Source: Pseudomonadota bacterium | GTDB taxonomy: Bacteria > Pseudomonadota > Alphaproteobacteria > Rhizobiales > Beijerinckiaceae | Length of the DNA: 64,000 bases | Assembly: GCA_023450615.1 (NCBI GenBank) | Contig: JAEXGT010000089.1 | Coordinates: 1 to 64,000 of the forward strand | Direction of reading: 5' to 3' | Part shown: positions 1 through 8,262 of the stretch, in pieces | How the letters are laid out: each line of letters begins with the position of its first letter | How positions within the stretch are numbered: position 1 is the stretch's first letter | Notes under the pieces: generated by a model | What the model saw: only the letters and a program-made list of their open reading frames with translations | What the model was told of the DNA's origin: nothing | Database searches by the model: none | Translations under genes and position numbers: made by a program

Positions 1-2
1 GT

Positions 3-374
3 GGTGATCATGGCGGCAAGGGCGACCACGGTGGTGGTAAAGGTGGCCCTGGTGGCGGCAAAGGTGGTCACGGTGGTGGCAAAGGCGACCACGGCGGCGG
101 TGGCAAAGGCGGCCACGGTAGCGGCAAGGGCGACCACGGCGGTGGCCGGGGAGATCACGGCGGAGGCAAAGGCAGCCCTGGCGGCGGCAAGGGTGACCAA
201 GGCGGCGGGCGCGGTGACCATGGCGGCGGACGTGGCGACCAAGGCGGCGGACGTGGCGATCCCGGCGGGCGTGGCGATGCTGGAGGAAATGGCGACCAGA
301 GTGGTGGGCGCGGCGATCCCGGTGGCCGCGGCGGTTCTGACGGCGGGCGCGGAGGCTCCGGCTCGCGTCGCTAA
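3..374 (+). CDS. C-terminal part of a glycine-rich repeat protein (5' end outside window)
   Basis: Reading from base 3 gives about 123 residues of low-complexity Gly-rich sequence built from units such as GDHGGGKG, changing towards the C-terminus into GGGRGDQ/GRGDP units and ending in SGSRR and TAA. No start lies in the window, so the gene begins upstream. The overlapping frame starting at base 1 would give an Ala/Val-rich protein that looks like a shadow of the GGC-rich repeats. I prefer frame 3 because it yields regular repeats and its stop lies 22 bases before a strong terminator. The His/Asp/Lys-rich first half could bind metal or polyanions; that is inference. No known family is recognised. 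The protein is probably exported or surface exposed, but the N-terminus that would show this is missing. Confidence 0.6.
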   Translation, partial: GDHGGKGDHGGGKGGPGGGKGGHGGGKGDHGGGGKGGHGSGKGDHGGGRGDHGGGKGSPGGGKGDQGGGRGDHGGGRGDQGGGRGDPGGRGDAGGNGDQSGGRGDPGGRGGSDGGRGGSGSRR

Positions 375-396
375 CCGCCTTTAGGCAAGACAACTC

Positions 397-430
397 AAAG
401 CCCTTGGCTTCATCGGAGCCAAGGGCTTTT
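397..430 (+). terminator. Rho-independent terminator of the glycine-rich gene
   Basis: A perfect 13-bp stem (397-409 with 417-429) has a 7-base loop and ends in TTTT. It lies just after the stop codon at 374. The left arm begins AAAGCCC, so it could also work for transcription from the other side, where the IalB-like gene ends at 592. Confidence 0.85.
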
Positions 431-490
431 GCGTCCGGTCCCTAAGATCGGAAGCGATCCTCACCGGCTTGATGGAAAGCCGTCATTCCT

Positions 491-554
491 AGAGCATCGA
501 ACGCAAAAGCGGGCACCGGTTTTGCGTGGAAAGATGCGTCGAAACAAAAGCTTC
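491..554. repeat. Short palindromic intergenic repeat (REP-like)
   Basis: The core is ACGCAAAA, a ten-base GC-rich centre, then TTTTGCGT (501-525), preceded by AGAGCATCGA and followed by GATGCGTCGAAACAAAAGCTT. From memory, elements of this layout are scattered through intergenic regions of Hyphomicrobiales genomes. Only one clear copy is visible in this window, so the repeat status rests on recognition rather than on copies seen here. Confidence 0.45.
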
Positions 555-591
555 AAGCAGGGGATGTGAGCTCGATTTCACGTCCACTGCT

Positions 592-1089
592 TTAGCGGCA
601 TCCCTGTTGCGCTTTACGCATCATCGCCGTGAAGCCCTTGAGCGGAAAAGTGTACGTGGTTTTGTTGCCGCGCCTCGATGTCGCTTCAACGACCGCCACA
701 CGCCCCCTTTCCAACGCGCGTACGAACTCGGCCTCGCGCTCCATGCGACGCAGCCAGGCAGAGCTGCCGCGCGGGATCATGGTGAAATTGTTGCCGTCGA
801 TGGCGATACGGATTGCAACGGGCGCGAACTCATAGCCTGTTTGCAGGCTGGCTTCCGTACGAACCTTGCTGTTCTTGAGATGCCGGACGAACAGGGTGAC
901 GCGCCCATGATCGAGTTGCTCCGGCTTCTTCGATGCCGCATCGGAGAAAGCATAGCATACATCCGCCCCACCCTCTCTGGCCTTCCAAGCACTCCAGCCT
1001 TCGTTCGCTCCAAGCATTTGCGGATCTTGCGCGAAGGCGCAGGCGCTCGAAAGGACGATGAATGCAATGGCTGTGCTGAACAACTTCAT
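592..1089 (-). CDS. IalB-family (invasion associated locus B) secreted protein
   Basis: This 165-residue protein starts with a classic signal peptide (MKLFSTAIAF..., predicted cleavage after CAFAQ near residue 21), so it should act in the periplasm or outer envelope. The mature part follows the IalB layout: an early Trp/Cys region (GWSAWKAREGGADVCYA), a central V-(T)LFVRHL strand and a late KGF-(TA)M segment ending in a Cys near the C-terminus, which suggests one disulfide. The family is common in Hyphomicrobiales and its biochemical role is unknown; in Bartonella it is tied to erythrocyte entry, but in soil relatives it is better read as an envelope protein. The ATG has a GGTGAG ribosome binding site about 10 bases upstream. 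It is a single gene. Confidence 0.7.
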   Translation of the reverse strand: MKLFSTAIAFIVLSSACAFAQDPQMLGANEGWSAWKAREGGADVCYAFSDAASKKPEQLDHGRVTLFVRHLKNSKVRTEASLQTGYEFAPVAIRIAIDGNNFTMIPRGSSAWLRRMEREAEFVRALERGRVAVVEATSRRGNKTTYTFPLKGFTAMMRKAQQGCR

Positions 1090-1261
1090 CTACGGGATAC
1101 TCACCTTGGAGGTTGCGTGAGCCCGCAAACTTTCAAGGCGAGGTTACCTGATGGTAAATATCCGCGCGCATCGTCCCGCACCATCGGCAAGCAGGCTGAT
1201 TTCGGTAAAGTGCGTAGGAGGTTGCACCATCTTCAACAGATCGTGAGAACCTCCCCGTTGG

Positions 1262-1840
1262 TCAGAGAGGCTCTTCGGCTCTTGCTCCTTGAGCCGCCAT
1301 CACCTTGGAGGACCGCATCAAGGAGAGCAGCGTCTGTGCATGGAGTTCGCCGGTGACGGGCAATCCGACCGTGCGCTGAAATTCTTCGATTGCCTTGCGT
1401 GTCGAAGCTCCCACGACGCCATCCGCCTTGAGATCTCCGAAGCGGAGCTGCGTCAACGCCTGTTGAGCGGCCATCACGTCCTGCTTCGTCGGACGCGGCT
1501 TGATGCGCAGCAGATCCGGCGCGTTACCGACGCTCTGGGCGAATCCCGTGTGCGAGGAAGAGGCCAACTGACCTCGCGCGCTTTTCAGTTCCGTGTCGAT
1601 CTTCTGGAGTTCGGCTCTGGTTTCCGTCAGCTGCTCGCGGAGGCTTGCGTTCTCCTTCACCGTCTCCTCGGACTTCTCCTGCTGTTCCAGATACTGAGCC
1701 TGGAAATCCTGGAGAATCGCAACCTGTCCCTGCAGCTGTTTCCTGATCTCGACTGATGTCAGAACGGAGTAGCCGAACGCGCCCCATCCCGCGACGGTCA
1801 TGAGAGCGAGGACGGGAACAGTCATGCGGCTGGACTTCAA
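1262..1840 (-). CDS. Membrane-anchored coiled-coil protein with C-terminal peptidoglycan-binding domain
   Basis: The product has one N-terminal membrane segment (VPVLALMTVAGWGAFGYSVL), a coiled coil of about 70 residues rich in Glu/Gln/Lys, and a C-terminal PG_binding_1-type domain recognised from ALTQLRFGDLKADGVVGAST followed by KAIEEFQRTVGLPVTGEL. It should sit in the inner membrane with the binding domain in the periplasm. Start choice: a GTG at 1867 opens the frame, but AAGGAG lies 8 bases before a TTG at 1840, and that TTG is preferred (192 residues); the ATG at 1825 is too far from that site. I see no catalytic domain, so a structural or scaffold role at the cell wall is inferred. It is a single gene with no clear operon partner. 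Confidence 0.65.
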   Translation of the reverse strand: MKSSRMTVPVLALMTVAGWGAFGYSVLTSVEIRKQLQGQVAILQDFQAQYLEQQEKSEETVKENASLREQLTETRAELQKIDTELKSARGQLASSSHTGFAQSVGNAPDLLRIKPRPTKQDVMAAQQALTQLRFGDLKADGVVGASTRKAIEEFQRTVGLPVTGELHAQTLLSLMRSSKVMAAQGARAEEPL

Positions 1841-2094
1841 GATTCTTTCTCCTTGCATCAGGGTCACGATATTTCCTTCGACTTCCGGTTTTCCAAGGTC
1901 AAAGGCATGGCGGTGCCAAGGTAGATCGAAACATGGTCAAACCATGACAACCTTGGAACTGTGACATCACTGTGTGGTGATCAAGGATCAATCCCGCACA
2001 CGCCCAAATATGGCGCGTGAATGCTCGAACTCATTTCGCGCAGACCTGCACCGCAAGTGGGACAGACCTGCTTTTTGAAGCGGATAGCCAGGTA

Positions 2095-2532
2095 TCAACC
2101 TTTATAGGCCACGAGCACCGCGCCTGCTGCGATGAAGCTCACGCCGATCCAGTTGGGCAGGGTCAGGCGCTCGCCGAGAAATGCAACTCCGAAAAGGGCG
2201 ACGAGAACGACGCTCAGCTTGTCGATGGGCGCAACCCGCGCGGCATCGCCGATCTTGAGCGCACGGAAATAGCAGATCCATGAAGCTCCCGTGGCAAGTC
2301 CCGAGAGCACGAGAAAAACGTAGCTGCGGCCGGAGATCGATTCCAGCGGCTGCCATTGCCCTGTCGCGACGAGGATGGCGCCGAGCGCACACAGGATCAC
2401 GCAGGTTCGGATGAAGGTCGCGAAATCCGAATTGACGTTCTCGATGCCGATTTTCGCGAAGATTGCGGTCAGAGCGGCGAATCCTGCCGACAGAACCGCC
2501 CAGAACTGCCATGACAGAAAGATCGATCTCAT
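2095..2532 (-). CDS. Single-domain EamA/DMT-type transporter
   Basis: At about 145 residues with four to five hydrophobic helices, this is half the length of usual ten-helix EamA exporters and matches the single-EamA subfamily, which probably works as a dimer. Helices are visible at FWAVLSAGFAALTAIFAKIG, FIRTCVILCALGAILVATG, YVFLVLSGLATGASWICYF, LSVVLVALFGVAFLGE and IGVSFIAAGAVLVAY. A TTG at 2538 is possible, but the ATG at 2532 is preferred because GGTGAGG precedes it by 7 bases. That site overlaps the stop of the upstream LysR-TrpD2 gene, so the two are probably translationally linked and co-transcribed. The substrate is unknown. Confidence 0.75.
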   Translation of the reverse strand: MRSIFLSWQFWAVLSAGFAALTAIFAKIGIENVNSDFATFIRTCVILCALGAILVATGQWQPLESISGRSYVFLVLSGLATGASWICYFRALKIGDAARVAPIDKLSVVLVALFGVAFLGERLTLPNWIGVSFIAAGAVLVAYKG

Positions 2533-2541
2533 CGGCAAACC

Positions 2542-4008
2542 TCACCAGTTGGAACGAATGCCTTGCGGCGAGAGGGCGGGCCTGCGCCCCTCCCAGAGTT
2601 TTCGCGCGGCCTCGCGGCACTCCTCGAAATCCTCCGCCTTGCCGCCGCGCAGGGTGAGAAGCGCGATCCCGGCCGTGGCGATGATGATGCTCGCCGCACG
2701 CTCGTCCCGTACGGCTCCCGTCCAGACGGATTGCCAATATTCAAGGCTCGTCATTCCCATCGTCGGATAGGCTGGCGGCTCGGGAATCGCGGAAATGAAA
2801 AGGTCGCCCGCCTTTCCGTCGACAAGACGAAGAAGCGTCGTTGAACGGAACGGCGTCGCCTCCGCAGCGTCGCGGCTTGAGCCCAGAACGGTAAGGCTCC
2901 TGCATCCGAGGAGCGCTCCGGCATCGCAATGCAGCTCGCGATAAGCGGGCCGCACCACGCCCGCCATGAGCGAGGGCGCGCCGAAGGGATTGAGAAGCGG
3001 CATCATCGCATTCACCGGCGAGCGCGTCTCGAACAACCCGTAGAGCATGTTCAGGCGATGGAGCTGAGACGACATCGCGGCCAACGGAAGATAGGCGAGG
3101 CCCTGTTCGGCAATGGCGTCTTTGGCCGACGCGACGCTCGCGCAGACGGGAATGCCGATGGATGTTGCAGCAGCCACGAGCTTGCCTTTGGTGCCGCCGC
3201 CGCCATCCATTCCATGCAGCAGGATTTTGTGCCCGGCCTGGGCGAGAAGCAATGCCGCCTGCAGGAACCACGGCATCCTGCGGGATTTCGGGGAGATGTA
3301 GGAAGGCCAATCCAGATCGATGCAGGGTGCTCCCTGATCCGCGGCCCCCATATGCGCGCGTGCCGCGCGAACAAAGCCCGCAAGCTCCGCTGCCGTCTCG
3401 CCCCTGAAATTCATGATCGAGAGAAGAGCGCCGATCTGGATCGGATCGGCCTTGCCGTCGAGAACGATGGACAATGCGTCCTGCGCCTCATCAAGGGTGA
3501 GAGGGCGGCTGTGGCCGATCCCGGCGCCTATCGTGGCAATGTGACTGGCAAGTCTTTTGCGCGCATCCTCTGCTTTCCCGAGAACCGCGAGCTTGCGCGC
3601 GAAAGCCTCCGGCAGAGGCTCGCCTTCGAGCAGCACGCTGCGCCGCGTGGTGAGTGGCGCCGCTTCGATGACGGGAGCCGCCGTCCAGGCTGCGGCATCG
3701 AAGGCAGCACCATCCCGCGCCTTCTCCTGCGGCTGGGACAATGCCTCTGCCTCTGCGGCCAGAGCGCGTAGCCTTTGGCGCAGGGTTTCCGCGAACGGCG
3801 TCGGGATCAGACGCCGGGACGAGCGGACGAAAAGCGGGTCGTCGTAGATCTCCCGAACCTGTCCAAGAAGCCTGCTCATCGCAGGCGCGCTCATGCCGAG
3901 CCGCTCGGCGGCACGGTTGACGCTGCCTTCCACGAGCAGGGCATCCAGCGCCAGAAGCAGCCGGAGGCGTCCAAGTTTCAGGCCGGGTTCTTGCGATGCA
4001 GGATCCAA
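2542..4008 (-). CDS. LysR-type DNA-binding domain fused to a TrpD2/YbiB-like glycosyltransferase-fold domain
   Basis: One uninterrupted 488-residue frame joins two families. Residues about 12-75 are a LysR winged-helix domain (SVNRAAERLGMSAPAMSRLL, then DDPLFVRSSRRLIPTPFA). Residues about 150-470 follow the anthranilate phosphoribosyltransferase-like fold: a helical start with LTLDEAQDALSIVLDGKADP and QIGALLSIMNFRGETAAELA, then the Gly-rich loop HGMDGGGGTKGK near 265-276. The usual LysR effector domain is absent and the TrpD-like domain takes its place. E. coli YbiB (TrpD2) has this fold, binds nucleic acid and lacks TrpD activity, so a regulator that senses a nucleotide or PRPP-like ligand is a reasonable inference. 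The start is a TTG without a clear ribosome binding site, so the N-terminus is uncertain. An EamA transporter follows after 9 bases. Confidence 0.75.
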   Translation of the reverse strand: MDPASQEPGLKLGRLRLLLALDALLVEGSVNRAAERLGMSAPAMSRLLGQVREIYDDPLFVRSSRRLIPTPFAETLRQRLRALAAEAEALSQPQEKARDGAAFDAAAWTAAPVIEAAPLTTRRSVLLEGEPLPEAFARKLAVLGKAEDARKRLASHIATIGAGIGHSRPLTLDEAQDALSIVLDGKADPIQIGALLSIMNFRGETAAELAGFVRAARAHMGAADQGAPCIDLDWPSYISPKSRRMPWFLQAALLLAQAGHKILLHGMDGGGGTKGKLVAAATSIGIPVCASVASAKDAIAEQGLAYLPLAAMSSQLHRLNMLYGLFETRSPVNAMMPLLNPFGAPSLMAGVVRPAYRELHCDAGALLGCRSLTVLGSSRDAAEATPFRSTTLLRLVDGKAGDLFISAIPEPPAYPTMGMTSLEYWQSVWTGAVRDERAASIIIATAGIALLTLRGGKAEDFEECREAARKLWEGRRPALSPQGIRSNW

Positions 4009-4120
4009 AATTAGTTCGTTTCAAAGGCTGACCGCGACAGGCGGACAGATGTTCAGTCACTGTTCGAGATGGATTGCCTATTCATTATTCCCGGAAGTCT
4101 TTCAAGCTGCGAGGAACAAC

Positions 4121-4137
4121 ATTAGAGCCATTATAAA
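4121..4137. promoter_or_regulatory. Possible iron control element (Irr/ICE-like) upstream of the siderophore operon
   Basis: ATTAGAGCCATTATAAA matches 11 of the 14 fixed positions of the rhizobial iron control element TTTAGAA-N3-TTCTAAA. It lies about 110 bases before the TonB receptor start, in the region shared with the divergent LysR-TrpD2 gene. The match is imperfect and the region is AT-rich, so this is only a candidate. Confidence 0.3.
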
Positions 4138-4178
4138 TTGCGTTTTTCGGAACTCAGAACGACTCTCAAACATAGCCG

Positions 4179-4208
4179 TTGACCCTCTTCTTCCGCCGAA
4201 CCTACTAG
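4179..4208 (+). promoter_or_regulatory. Possible sigma-70 promoter for the TonB receptor operon
   Basis: TTGACC (4179-4184) and TACTAG (4203-4208) are separated by 18 bases and sit 40 bases before the ATG at 4248. The -35 box is good and the -10 box is weak. Confidence 0.35.
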
Positions 4209-4247
4209 CTCACTCCATCAAAAGAGTTTCTAGTGAGGTTGGGGCAA

Positions 4248-6413
4248 ATGACGGAATTTCGCACTTCAGATCGGCAAAATAGCGGCACTGGGGCGGCAGC
4301 GAGAAAGCGTTCAAACCGGATGCTCCTGCTTCTTGCCTGCACCGGCCTGTCCGCCTCTCTCTCCGTCATTCCGTCCGCCGCTTTCGCCCAGGCGGCGAGC
4401 AACGCCGCCGCTCCGGCCGCTGACGGAGATGTGATCTCGCTCGATCAGATCGTCGTGACAGCCACAGGCTTCGAGCAGAGCGTCAAGGACGCGCCGGCCA
4501 GCATCTCCGTCATCACCCGCGAGGAACTCGAAAAGGGCTCCTTCCGCGACCTGGCAGATGCTTTAAGGGAAGTTCAGGGCGTCACCGTGACCGGCATCGC
4601 CAATGAGAAAGATGTCTTCATCCGTGGCCTGCCGGGCAGCTATACGCTGATCCTCGTCGACGGAAAGCGCCAGAGCACCCGCGATGCCCGCGCCAACGGC
4701 AATTCGGGCTTCGAGCAGAGCTTCATCCCGCCCGTCTCGGCCATCGACCGCATCGAGGTCGTGCGCGGCCCGATGTCCTCGCTCTACGGCTCCGATGCCA
4801 TGGGCGGCGTGATCAACATCATCACCCGCAAGGTTTCCGACAAGTGGACCGGCACCGTCACGGCGGACGGCACGCTCCAGCAGCACGATTATTTCGGCAA
4901 CTCGGCTCAGGGCTCCTTCTACACCAGCGGCCCGCTGATTCACCGGATGCTCGGCCTGCAGATGTGGGGCCGCGGATTCGGCCGTCAGGAGGACGAGATC
5001 CTGAGCGGCATCACCGGGGCCCGCGAAGGCAATATCGGCGGACGCTTGACCTTCTCGCCCAACGAGAATCATGACCTGATGCTGGAGAGCGGCTTCACGC
5101 GCATCCGCCGCGACGCCTCGAAATGGGGAACGCTCGAAGAGACCGCCAACGACACCTACAACGTCAACGACCGCAAGTACTGGTCGCTGACCCATGAGGG
5201 CCGTTGGGGACCGACCACCTCGAACTTCTCGATCATGCAGGAATGGGCCGATCGGAGGAACTTCACGGAGAACCCGCGCAGCTCCGCCTTCGACAAGAAC
5301 CCCCGCTCGCCCGAGATCCGCAACACCATCGTCGACGGCAAGTTCACGACACCTTTCGAACTGCTCGGCAACCACACGCTCGTGACCGGCGGCCAGTGGT
5401 TCAACGCCAGGCTGACGGACCAGAACCCCGGCTACCGCACCGGCCGCGACGAGACGTTCAGCATCAATCAATGGGCGCTCTTCGCCGAGGATGAGTGGCG
5501 CCTGACCGATACGTTCTCGATCACGAACGGCCTGCGCATGGACCACCACGAGGTCTATGGCGAGCATTTCAGCCCGCGCAGCTACGGAGTGTGGCGCCCG
5601 ACCGAGAACCTCACCGTCAAGGGCGGCGTCTCCACGGGCTTCCGCGCGCCTGAAATTCGCCAGATCGCGCCGGGCTACGCCTACACCACCGGCGGGCAGG
5701 GCTGCTCGTACGGCCCCGATGGCACCTGCGGCGTCATCATCGCCGATCCCAATCTGCAGGCCGAGACCAGCGTCAGCTACGAAATCGGCGCCGTGTGGGA
5801 CAGCCTCGCGGGCTTCACGGCCAGCGCGACCTACTTCCACACGGATTTCAAGGACAAGATCAGCAATGCGCTGGTGCTGGACGCCGCCGGCAGGCCCGTC
5901 CGCTGGGCGGAAGATCCGAATTATCGCCTCTGGTACAACTACAACATCGACGATGCTGTCATTCAGGGCGTCGAACTGGCGGCCACGTGGAAGGCGACGG
6001 ATACGATCTCGATCCGCGGCAGCTACACCTTCACGGATTCAGAGCAGAAGACCGGCAACTACGCGGGCTTCCCCCTCGCCCGCACGCCCGAGCACATGGC
6101 CAACGCGCGCCTTGACTGGATCACGCCCGTGGCCGGCCTGGATACGTGGGTGGCGGTGAACTATCACGGCTCCGAGATCGTCGGCGGCGCGCGCATCGGC
6201 ACCAATGGAACGCCGGTGCTGATCAACGGCATGGCCGGACGCAAATACGACGCCTATGCCACGATGGATGTCGGCCTGTCCTATGACTTCACGGATCAGC
6301 TGACCCTGAATGCGGCGGTCTACAACGTCTTCGACAAGGAAATCGAACCCACCGACTTCAACACGGTGATCGAAGGCCGCCGTCTCTGGGTGAGCATGTC
6401 CGCCACCTTCTGA
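4248..6413 (+). CDS. TonB-dependent ferric-siderophore receptor (CirA/FepA-like)
   Basis: This 721-residue outer-membrane receptor has a signal peptide (hydrophobic stretch MLLLLACTGLSASLSVIPSA, cleavage near AFAQ), a TonB-box-like DQIVVTA, a plug domain with the conserved VVRGPMSSLYGSDAMGGVIN segment, and a 22-strand-type barrel ending in the expected terminal Phe (WVSMSATF). The plug wording resembles catecholate/colicin-I type receptors. A GTG at 4233 opens the frame, but the ATG at 4248 with GGGG/GAGG upstream is preferred. It heads an apparent operon with a siderophore-interacting reductase and a FatBCD-type ABC importer, so it should pass an iron-siderophore to that system. No siderophore biosynthesis genes are in the window, so the ligand may be made by other organisms. 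The exact ligand cannot be read from sequence. Confidence 0.85.
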   Translation: MTEFRTSDRQNSGTGAAARKRSNRMLLLLACTGLSASLSVIPSAAFAQAASNAAAPAADGDVISLDQIVVTATGFEQSVKDAPASISVITREELEKGSFRDLADALREVQGVTVTGIANEKDVFIRGLPGSYTLILVDGKRQSTRDARANGNSGFEQSFIPPVSAIDRIEVVRGPMSSLYGSDAMGGVINIITRKVSDKWTGTVTADGTLQQHDYFGNSAQGSFYTSGPLIHRMLGLQMWGRGFGRQEDEILSGITGAREGNIGGRLTFSPNENHDLMLESGFTRIRRDASKWGTLEETANDTYNVNDRKYWSLTHEGRWGPTTSNFSIMQEWADRRNFTENPRSSAFDKNPRSPEIRNTIVDGKFTTPFELLGNHTLVTGGQWFNARLTDQNPGYRTGRDETFSINQWALFAEDEWRLTDTFSITNGLRMDHHEVYGEHFSPRSYGVWRPTENLTVKGGVSTGFRAPEIRQIAPGYAYTTGGQGCSYGPDGTCGVIIADPNLQAETSVSYEIGAVWDSLAGFTASATYFHTDFKDKISNALVLDAAGRPVRWAEDPNYRLWYNYNIDDAVIQGVELAATWKATDTISIRGSYTFTDSEQKTGNYAGFPLARTPEHMANARLDWITPVAGLDTWVAVNYHGSEIVGGARIGTNGTPVLINGMAGRKYDAYATMDVGLSYDFTDQLTLNAAVYNVFDKEIEPTDFNTVIEGRRLWVSMSATF

Positions 6414-6420
6414 TCCAGCG

Positions 6421-6442
6421 GAGGGGAGGCTTTCCTCCCCTC
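6421..6442 (+). other. Intercistronic hairpin after the TonB receptor gene
   Basis: A perfect 9-bp GC-rich stem (6421-6429 with 6434-6442) has a CTTT loop and no T-run. It may protect the receptor mRNA 3' end or attenuate transcription into the rest of the operon. Confidence 0.5.
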
Positions 6443-6472
6443 GCCTCATGGCAGGCAACGACAAGGACTTTC

Positions 6473-7231
6473 ATGACGGATTCCAGCATTCCCGCCGTTC
6501 ACGCGCCGCGCCAAAGGCCTCCGCTGCGAAGCTGGACGTTCCGCGTCGTCGACGGCTTCGACGTGGCGCCCAACATGCGCCGCGTCGTTCTGACCGCGGA
6601 CGACATCGACGAGTTCGCCTACAAGCCGGGACAGGCCATCGTCCTGATGGTTCCTCTCCCGAACGGCGAGACGGGACGTCGGGATTACACGATCCGCAGC
6701 ATGGATCGGGACGCGAAAACGATCAGCGTCGATTTCCTGCTTCACGGCGACACGCCTGCTCCCACCTGGGCGCGGCAGGCGAAACCCGGCGATCTGATCG
6801 AGGCGAAAGGTCCGCGCGGCGGCACCGTGCTGCGCCCGGATGCGGAATGGCATCTGCTGACAGGCGATGAAACCTGCATTCCGGCCATTGCCCATATTCT
6901 CGAGACCATGCCCGCGCGGACCAAGGCGCTCGTCTTCATCGAGATCGCCGACAAGAGCGGTGAGATCGCCTTGGAGACGCAGGCCGACGCCGAGATCCGC
7001 TGGGTGCATCGCAATGGCGCATCTGCCGGTCCGAGCGAGATCATGAACCGCGTGGTACAGGACCTCATTCTGCCGCCGGGCAAGGGCCACGCCTATCTCA
7101 TCGGCGAAACGAGCAATGTCCGCCGCCAGCGGCACACCCTCATCGCACGAGGGATCACCCGCGATCAGATCTCGTCGGAGGGCTACTGGCGCCCTGGGCG
7201 GATCGGCGGACACGACCATGTCGAAGACTGA
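6473..7231 (+). CDS. Siderophore-interacting protein (FAD-dependent ferric-siderophore reductase, ViuB/SIP family)
   Basis: The 252-residue protein has the SIP architecture. An N-terminal FAD-binding barrel contains the flavin motif RRDYTIRS near residue 65, with SFxV-type strands before it and a GGTVLRPDAEWHLLTGDETCIPAIA-like linker into the C-terminal SIP domain, which ends with AYLIGETSNVRRQRHTLIARG and GYWRPG. Family members reduce ferric-siderophores with NAD(P)H in the cytoplasm so that iron is released. AAGGA precedes the ATG by about 6 bases. It lies between the receptor and the binding protein, which fits a complete uptake-and-release pathway. Confidence 0.85.
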   Translation: MTDSSIPAVHAPRQRPPLRSWTFRVVDGFDVAPNMRRVVLTADDIDEFAYKPGQAIVLMVPLPNGETGRRDYTIRSMDRDAKTISVDFLLHGDTPAPTWARQAKPGDLIEAKGPRGGTVLRPDAEWHLLTGDETCIPAIAHILETMPARTKALVFIEIADKSGEIALETQADAEIRWVHRNGASAGPSEIMNRVVQDLILPPGKGHAYLIGETSNVRRQRHTLIARGITRDQISSEGYWRPGRIGGHDHVED

Positions 7232-7276
7232 CGCATCCTGCACAGGCAACCGAGCATATTCCTGGAGAACGATACC

Positions 7277-8212
7277 ATGATGAATTTGTCTGCCCGCCTT
7301 CCTCACACCCTCGCCGCGATCGTCGCAGGCGCCCTCTCCTTTGGCGTGATGACGACGGGGCTCAGCGCCGAGGAGATCAAGATCCAGCACACCAAAGGCG
7401 AGACGACGCTTCCCGCGAAGCCGAAGAACGTCGTGGTCTTCGACCTTGCCTCGCTCGACACGTTGAACGCGCTCGGCGTCGAAGTGTCCGGCGTGCCGAC
7501 GGCGCGGTTCCCCGAGTACATGGCGAAATACGGCTCCGACAAATACGAGAAGGTCGGCACCCTGTTCGAGCCGAATTATGAAGCCGTCAACGCCGCCAAG
7601 CCCGACCTGATCATCGTCGGCGGACGATCGAGCGCCAAATACGACGCCCTCGCGAAGATCGCTCCCACCATCGACCTGACGGTCGACACCAAGGATTATG
7701 TGGGAAGCGTCAAGCGCAACGTTCAGACCCTCGCCTCGCTCTTCGACAAGCAGGCCGAGGCCGATGCGCAGCTCGCCAAGCTCGAACAATCCATGGCCGC
7801 TGTTCGCCAGGACGCCGCCAAGGCCGGCAAGGGCCTGCTCGTGCTCACCACGGGCGGCAAGATGAGCGCCTATGGTCCGGGCTCCCGGTTCGGGCTTCTG
7901 CACGGTGCCTATGGCGTCGTGCCCGCCGTCGAGGGGCTTGCCACCACCAATCACGGTCAGGCCGTGAACGCCGAATTCATTCTCAAGACCAATCCCGATT
8001 GGCTTTTCGTGATCGACCGCGACATCGCCACCGGCCGGTCCGAGGGCGCGGCCAAGAAGGTGCTGGACAACGATCTCGTCGCGCAGACCACGGCCTGGAA
8101 GAATAACCAAGTCGTCTACCTCGACCCTGTCAGCTGGTACCTGATCGGCGGCGGCTTGACGGCCATGCAGAACAGCGTCGATCAGATCGCAAAAGCCTTC
8201 GCGAAGAAATAA
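7277..8212 (+). CDS. Siderophore-binding protein of an ABC importer (FatB/CeuE type)
   Basis: This 311-residue periplasmic protein starts with a signal peptide (ATG ATG; hydrophobic AAIVAGALSFGVMTTGLSA). It belongs to the helical-backbone Peripla_BP_2 class: an early VVVFDLASLDTLNALGV segment, KPDLIIVGGRSSAKYDALAKIAPT, the long linker helix rich in Ala/Lys/Glu, and a C-lobe with TTGGKMSAYGPGSRFG. These features match binding proteins of the FatB/YclQ/CeuE group that carry catecholate or petrobactin-type ferric-siderophores. GGAG precedes the first ATG by about 9 bases. It is followed by a strong hairpin (8263-8287) before the permease genes. Confidence 0.85.
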   Translation: MMNLSARLPHTLAAIVAGALSFGVMTTGLSAEEIKIQHTKGETTLPAKPKNVVVFDLASLDTLNALGVEVSGVPTARFPEYMAKYGSDKYEKVGTLFEPNYEAVNAAKPDLIIVGGRSSAKYDALAKIAPTIDLTVDTKDYVGSVKRNVQTLASLFDKQAEADAQLAKLEQSMAAVRQDAAKAGKGLLVLTTGGKMSAYGPGSRFGLLHGAYGVVPAVEGLATTNHGQAVNAEFILKTNPDWLFVIDRDIATGRSEGAAKKVLDNDLVAQTTAWKNNQVVYLDPVSWYLIGGGLTAMQNSVDQIAKAFAKK

Positions 8213-8262
8213 ATCGCACCTGAAATAAGGCTTGAACGGGCCTGACCTTCAGGGCATTGAGC

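Noticed and set aside
1..384. Ala/Val-rich open frame starting at base 1
   Set aside because: It is the shifted reading of the GGC-rich repeats; frame 3 gives regular GDHGGGKG/GRGD repeats and stops just before the terminator.
6446..8110. A 554-residue minus-strand frame opposite the reductase and binding protein genes
   Set aside because: It has typical antisense shadow composition (Gly/Arg/His/Asp) and no domain; the plus-strand genes have clear family motifs.
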